Assembly (NCBI GenBank): GCA_965153455.1
Contig: OZ234497.1
Location: forward strand, 11,966,001-12,030,000
Length of the DNA: 64,000 nucleotides
Direction: 5' to 3'
Origin: Sphagnum compactum
Taxonomy: Eukaryota > Bryophyta > Sphagnopsida > Sphagnales
The translations under genes were made by a program, and so were the position numbers. The notes beneath the pieces are model-generated. The model did no database searches and was not told the DNA's origin. It saw only the letters and a list, made by a program, of their open reading frames with translations. Positions 61,667 through 64,000 of this stretch are shown here, piece by piece; within the stretch, counting starts at the first letter, position 1, and each line of letters starts with the position of its first letter.

Positions 61667-63742
61667 ATGATGATGCCTGGTTCAGTGTCCCCACCGTCCA
61701 TGGCTTCAAAAAGTTCATCACCATCACAACAGCAGCCATCTGATGTGGAACAAGATGAGAACTTGATCCAGAGGGAGAACCAAAATCAGGAGGAGCAGGC
61801 TGAGAGTCAGTCTCATGATTGGAGCTTGCTGTCAGTGGGATTTAATCAAGACCATGGCTGTTTTGCTTGTGGAACGGAGACGGGATTCAGGATTTACAAT
61901 TGTGACCCATTCATGGAGACATTCAGGAGGGAGACAGATGGAGCCGGAATCGCAATTGTGGAGATGCTTTTCAGATGCAATGTGTTGGCCCTTGTTGGGG
62001 GAGGCAAGAATCCTCGCTACTCGCCCAACAAAGTCATGATTTGGGATGATTTCCAGAGCAGGTGCATTGGGGAGCTTTCATTCAGAAGTGAGGTTCGGGC
62101 AGTGAGGCTGAGAAGGGACTGTATTGTGGTTGTTTTGGAGCACAAAATCTATGTTTACAATTTTGAGAACCTGAAAGTTCTTCACCAGATTGAGACCTTG
62201 AGCAACATGAAAGGAATTTGTGCCCTCTCACCTGCATCCACAGCCTGTGTTCTTGCATGCCCGGGTCAACGGCGTGGTGAGGTCAGAGTTGAACTCTACA
62301 GTGTGAAGAAGACTAGGTTTGTACAGGCACATGAATCTTCACTGGCTTGTTTAACTCTCTCACAGAGTGGGGCTCTGCTGGCCACTGCGAGCACTAAGGG
62401 AACCCTAATTTACATCTTCAGCACTGCAGATGGTACAAAACTACAAGAGGTGGGTTCTTTATTTTGCTAATTGCTTTCTTTTGTATGTTTCTTGTGTGCT
62501 CTCCTGACTATGCATAAATAAGAAGGGTGACATAAAAAGGAAGGATGGTGACATAAAAAGGAAGGATGGGTGAATGGGATGCTGCAGCTACGACGAGGTG
62601 CTGACCGAGCAGATATTTACAGCATTGCTTTCTCAGCAAATGCTCAGTGGCTTGCATGCTCCAGCGATAAGGGCACAGTTCATGTATTTGGTATCAAGGC
62701 TGCATCAGATGAGGCACGAGCAGAGGCTTTGGGGCCAGGATCTGTCTCAAGGGGGAATTCAACACTGCAACCTGTAGGCAGTGGTGGCTCTGGTAGCAGC
62801 CTCTTACTGGCTGGCTCTGCTTTCTTGTCTTATGCTGCCACAAATGCTGGTTCATCCCTCTCCTTCATGAAAGGTAACATCTGTCTTTCCTATGTTTTCT
62901 TCCAGATATGTTAGATGTTGGTTGTTGCACAAGCATGACGTGTACATATGATTATTGAGTAGCATATCTCTGGCACAACAAGGTTTGAAGAAGCAACCGA
63001 GAAATTGCAAGATTGTGGGGCTCCATTTCAGACTATTAGGGCGGATGTGGCACTCCTTGGTTGGGTGTGTAGCATATCTCTTGCTCAACTAGGTTGGAAC
63101 GAGCAACCAGAGATTGCAAGATTGTGGGATCCATTTCAGACTATTAGGGCTGATGTGGCACTCCTTGGTTGGGTGAGTGTTGCAGGGGTCTTGCCCAAGT
63201 ACTTCAGTTCAGAGTGGTCATTTGCACAGTTTCGAATTCCAGAGGATTCTCGTGCCATGGTTGCATTTGGTCCACAAAAGCATACTGTCCTGATTGCCTG
63301 TGCCAATGGAAGGTAAATTTTCTTCCCTTTTCCACTTGTCTTCTTTTTCTCTGTAGGTCTCATGACCTTGTTTCATTTCTAAGTCTTTCTTTATGACCCA
63401 GTCACTGTCTTGTCCACTCTGCATTTATTGTGTGATTGGTTAATGATGAATGCCAGTGGCACAAAATAAGCTCAACTAATTCAGAAAGCTCTTCAATGGG
63501 TAATCATGAATCTGGACTGGTTCAAGTTCAGTTACAAGTTGTGCCTGTGGTGTGGTATTCTGGGTTTGTGGGTGCATGTGATTCTTGATGTAAAATGGAG
63601 TAATTGAAGATGTGGGGCTATTATGTGAGGGTTCAGCTTTTACAGGTGTGCATTTGATCCAGTGCAAGGGGGAGAAATGGTCCAACAAGAGTACGAGTCA
63701 TTCAAAAAGCCTGCAGAGAATGTAAAGGGAGTCTCTGTGTAA
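61667..63742 (+). CDS. ATG18: ATG18/WIPI-type autophagy protein (PROPPIN)
   Basis: Four coding exons (61667-62449, 62588-62873, 63186-63312, 63646-63742) join in frame to 430 residues. The start is the first ATG after an in-frame stop; ATGs at 61670 and 61673 are alternatives. After a Ser/Gln/Glu-rich N-tail of about 50 residues, WD40-like blades follow: [50 protein letters not shown] and [18 protein letters not shown]. The phosphoinositide-binding L/FRRG signature is [16 protein letters not shown] (L262-G265), placed at the start of exon 2. Late blades contain [15 protein letters not shown], and the tail [15 protein letters not shown] is typical of the ATG18a group. The family binds PI3P on autophagosomal membranes with ATG2. 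Length and motif order are complete. Confidence 0.92.
62961..63175. repeat. 110-bp tandem duplication in an ATG18 intron
   Basis: Two copies start AGCATATCTCTxGC at 62961 and 63071. They share ATTGCAAGATTGTGG and CCATTTCAGACTATTAGGGC, and both end GATGTGGCACTCCTTGGTTGGGTG. The second copy ends ten bases before the exon 3 acceptor at 63185, so it could interfere with branch-point or acceptor choice. Confidence 0.85.
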
Positions 63743-64000
63743 CATATCATTCAACTTTTGTTGTCACTGTCACTGAGGGTGACTGCCATCCACCTCGACT
63801 GTATTTGTTTTTTCCACTTGATCAGCAATTCTTTTGTCTTCACTACGTCCATTATGATTTGAGAAATGGTGAGCCAGTGGCAATAGCGTCTTACTCCCCT
63901 GATTATTGATATTAGGGGTCAGTCTGAATGAAATGAGGCAAGTGATGGTGCAAACAACAAGAACTGGAATGGTACAATGGTGCAAGCAGCATGCAATCAT
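63743..64000 (+). other. ATG18 3' flank
   Basis: Presumed 3' UTR and downstream sequence up to the window edge. No further coding signal is recognised. Confidence 0.4.

Noticed and set aside
1-64000. CRISPR array, bacterial operon or prophage
   Set aside because: All genes are intron-rich plant genes; none of the repeats has the regular repeat-spacer pattern.

Overview
The window is nuclear DNA of a green plant. Every recognisable gene is a conserved plant housekeeping gene split by many spliceosomal introns. Leaders carry GA/CT-rich tracts and plant telo-boxes (AAACCCTAA), and genes are separated by long AT-rich spacers. Intron and gene architecture look land-plant-like. I cannot name the species, and a bryophyte or lycophyte origin is only a guess.

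Layout. (1) 97-186, minus: first coding exon of ribosomal protein eL32; the rest lies outside the left edge. (2) 2681-7400, minus: ten-exon gene for a plastid 2-carboxyarabinitol-1-phosphate phosphatase-like protein with two histidine-phosphatase domains. (3) 9085-28197, minus: a 52-exon gene for the XMAP215/MOR1 microtubule polymerase, reconstructed in frame to 2013 residues. (4) 28198-34131: MOR1 promoter and leader, then AT-rich spacer. (5) 34132-36718, minus: unrecognised coiled-coil protein, about 376 residues. (6) 39253-42731, minus: CCR4-type deadenylase, ten exons, 623 residues. (7) 43417-46042, plus: ER nucleotide-sugar transporter of the UTR1/UTR3 (SLC35B1) family, seven exons, 346 residues, divergent from CCR4 across 685 bp. 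(8) 46754-47200: a probable non-autonomous Helitron with a very G-rich minisatellite. (9) about 47.2-59.2 kb: AT-rich gene desert with local repeats. (10) 61667-63742, plus: ATG18/WIPI autophagy PROPPIN, four coding exons, 430 residues, preceded by a long repeat-rich leader.

The genes do not form a pathway. They cover translation (eL32), Rubisco inhibitor turnover (CA1P phosphatase), microtubule growth (MOR1), mRNA deadenylation (CCR4), ER sugar-nucleotide import (UTR) and autophagy (ATG18).

I found no clearly novel multi-gene system. The most informative unexpected signals are four: a decayed DNA-level copy of the coiled-coil gene, including intron sequence, inside a MOR1 intron on the opposite strand; a compact Helitron with intact-looking termini; a partial exon duplication inside a MOR1 intron; and three GC-AG introns. 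Many spacers and leaders also hold local tandem duplications of about 42-420 bp. Exon boundaries were derived by eye from splice signals, reading-frame closure and remembered family sequences. They need transcript confirmation.
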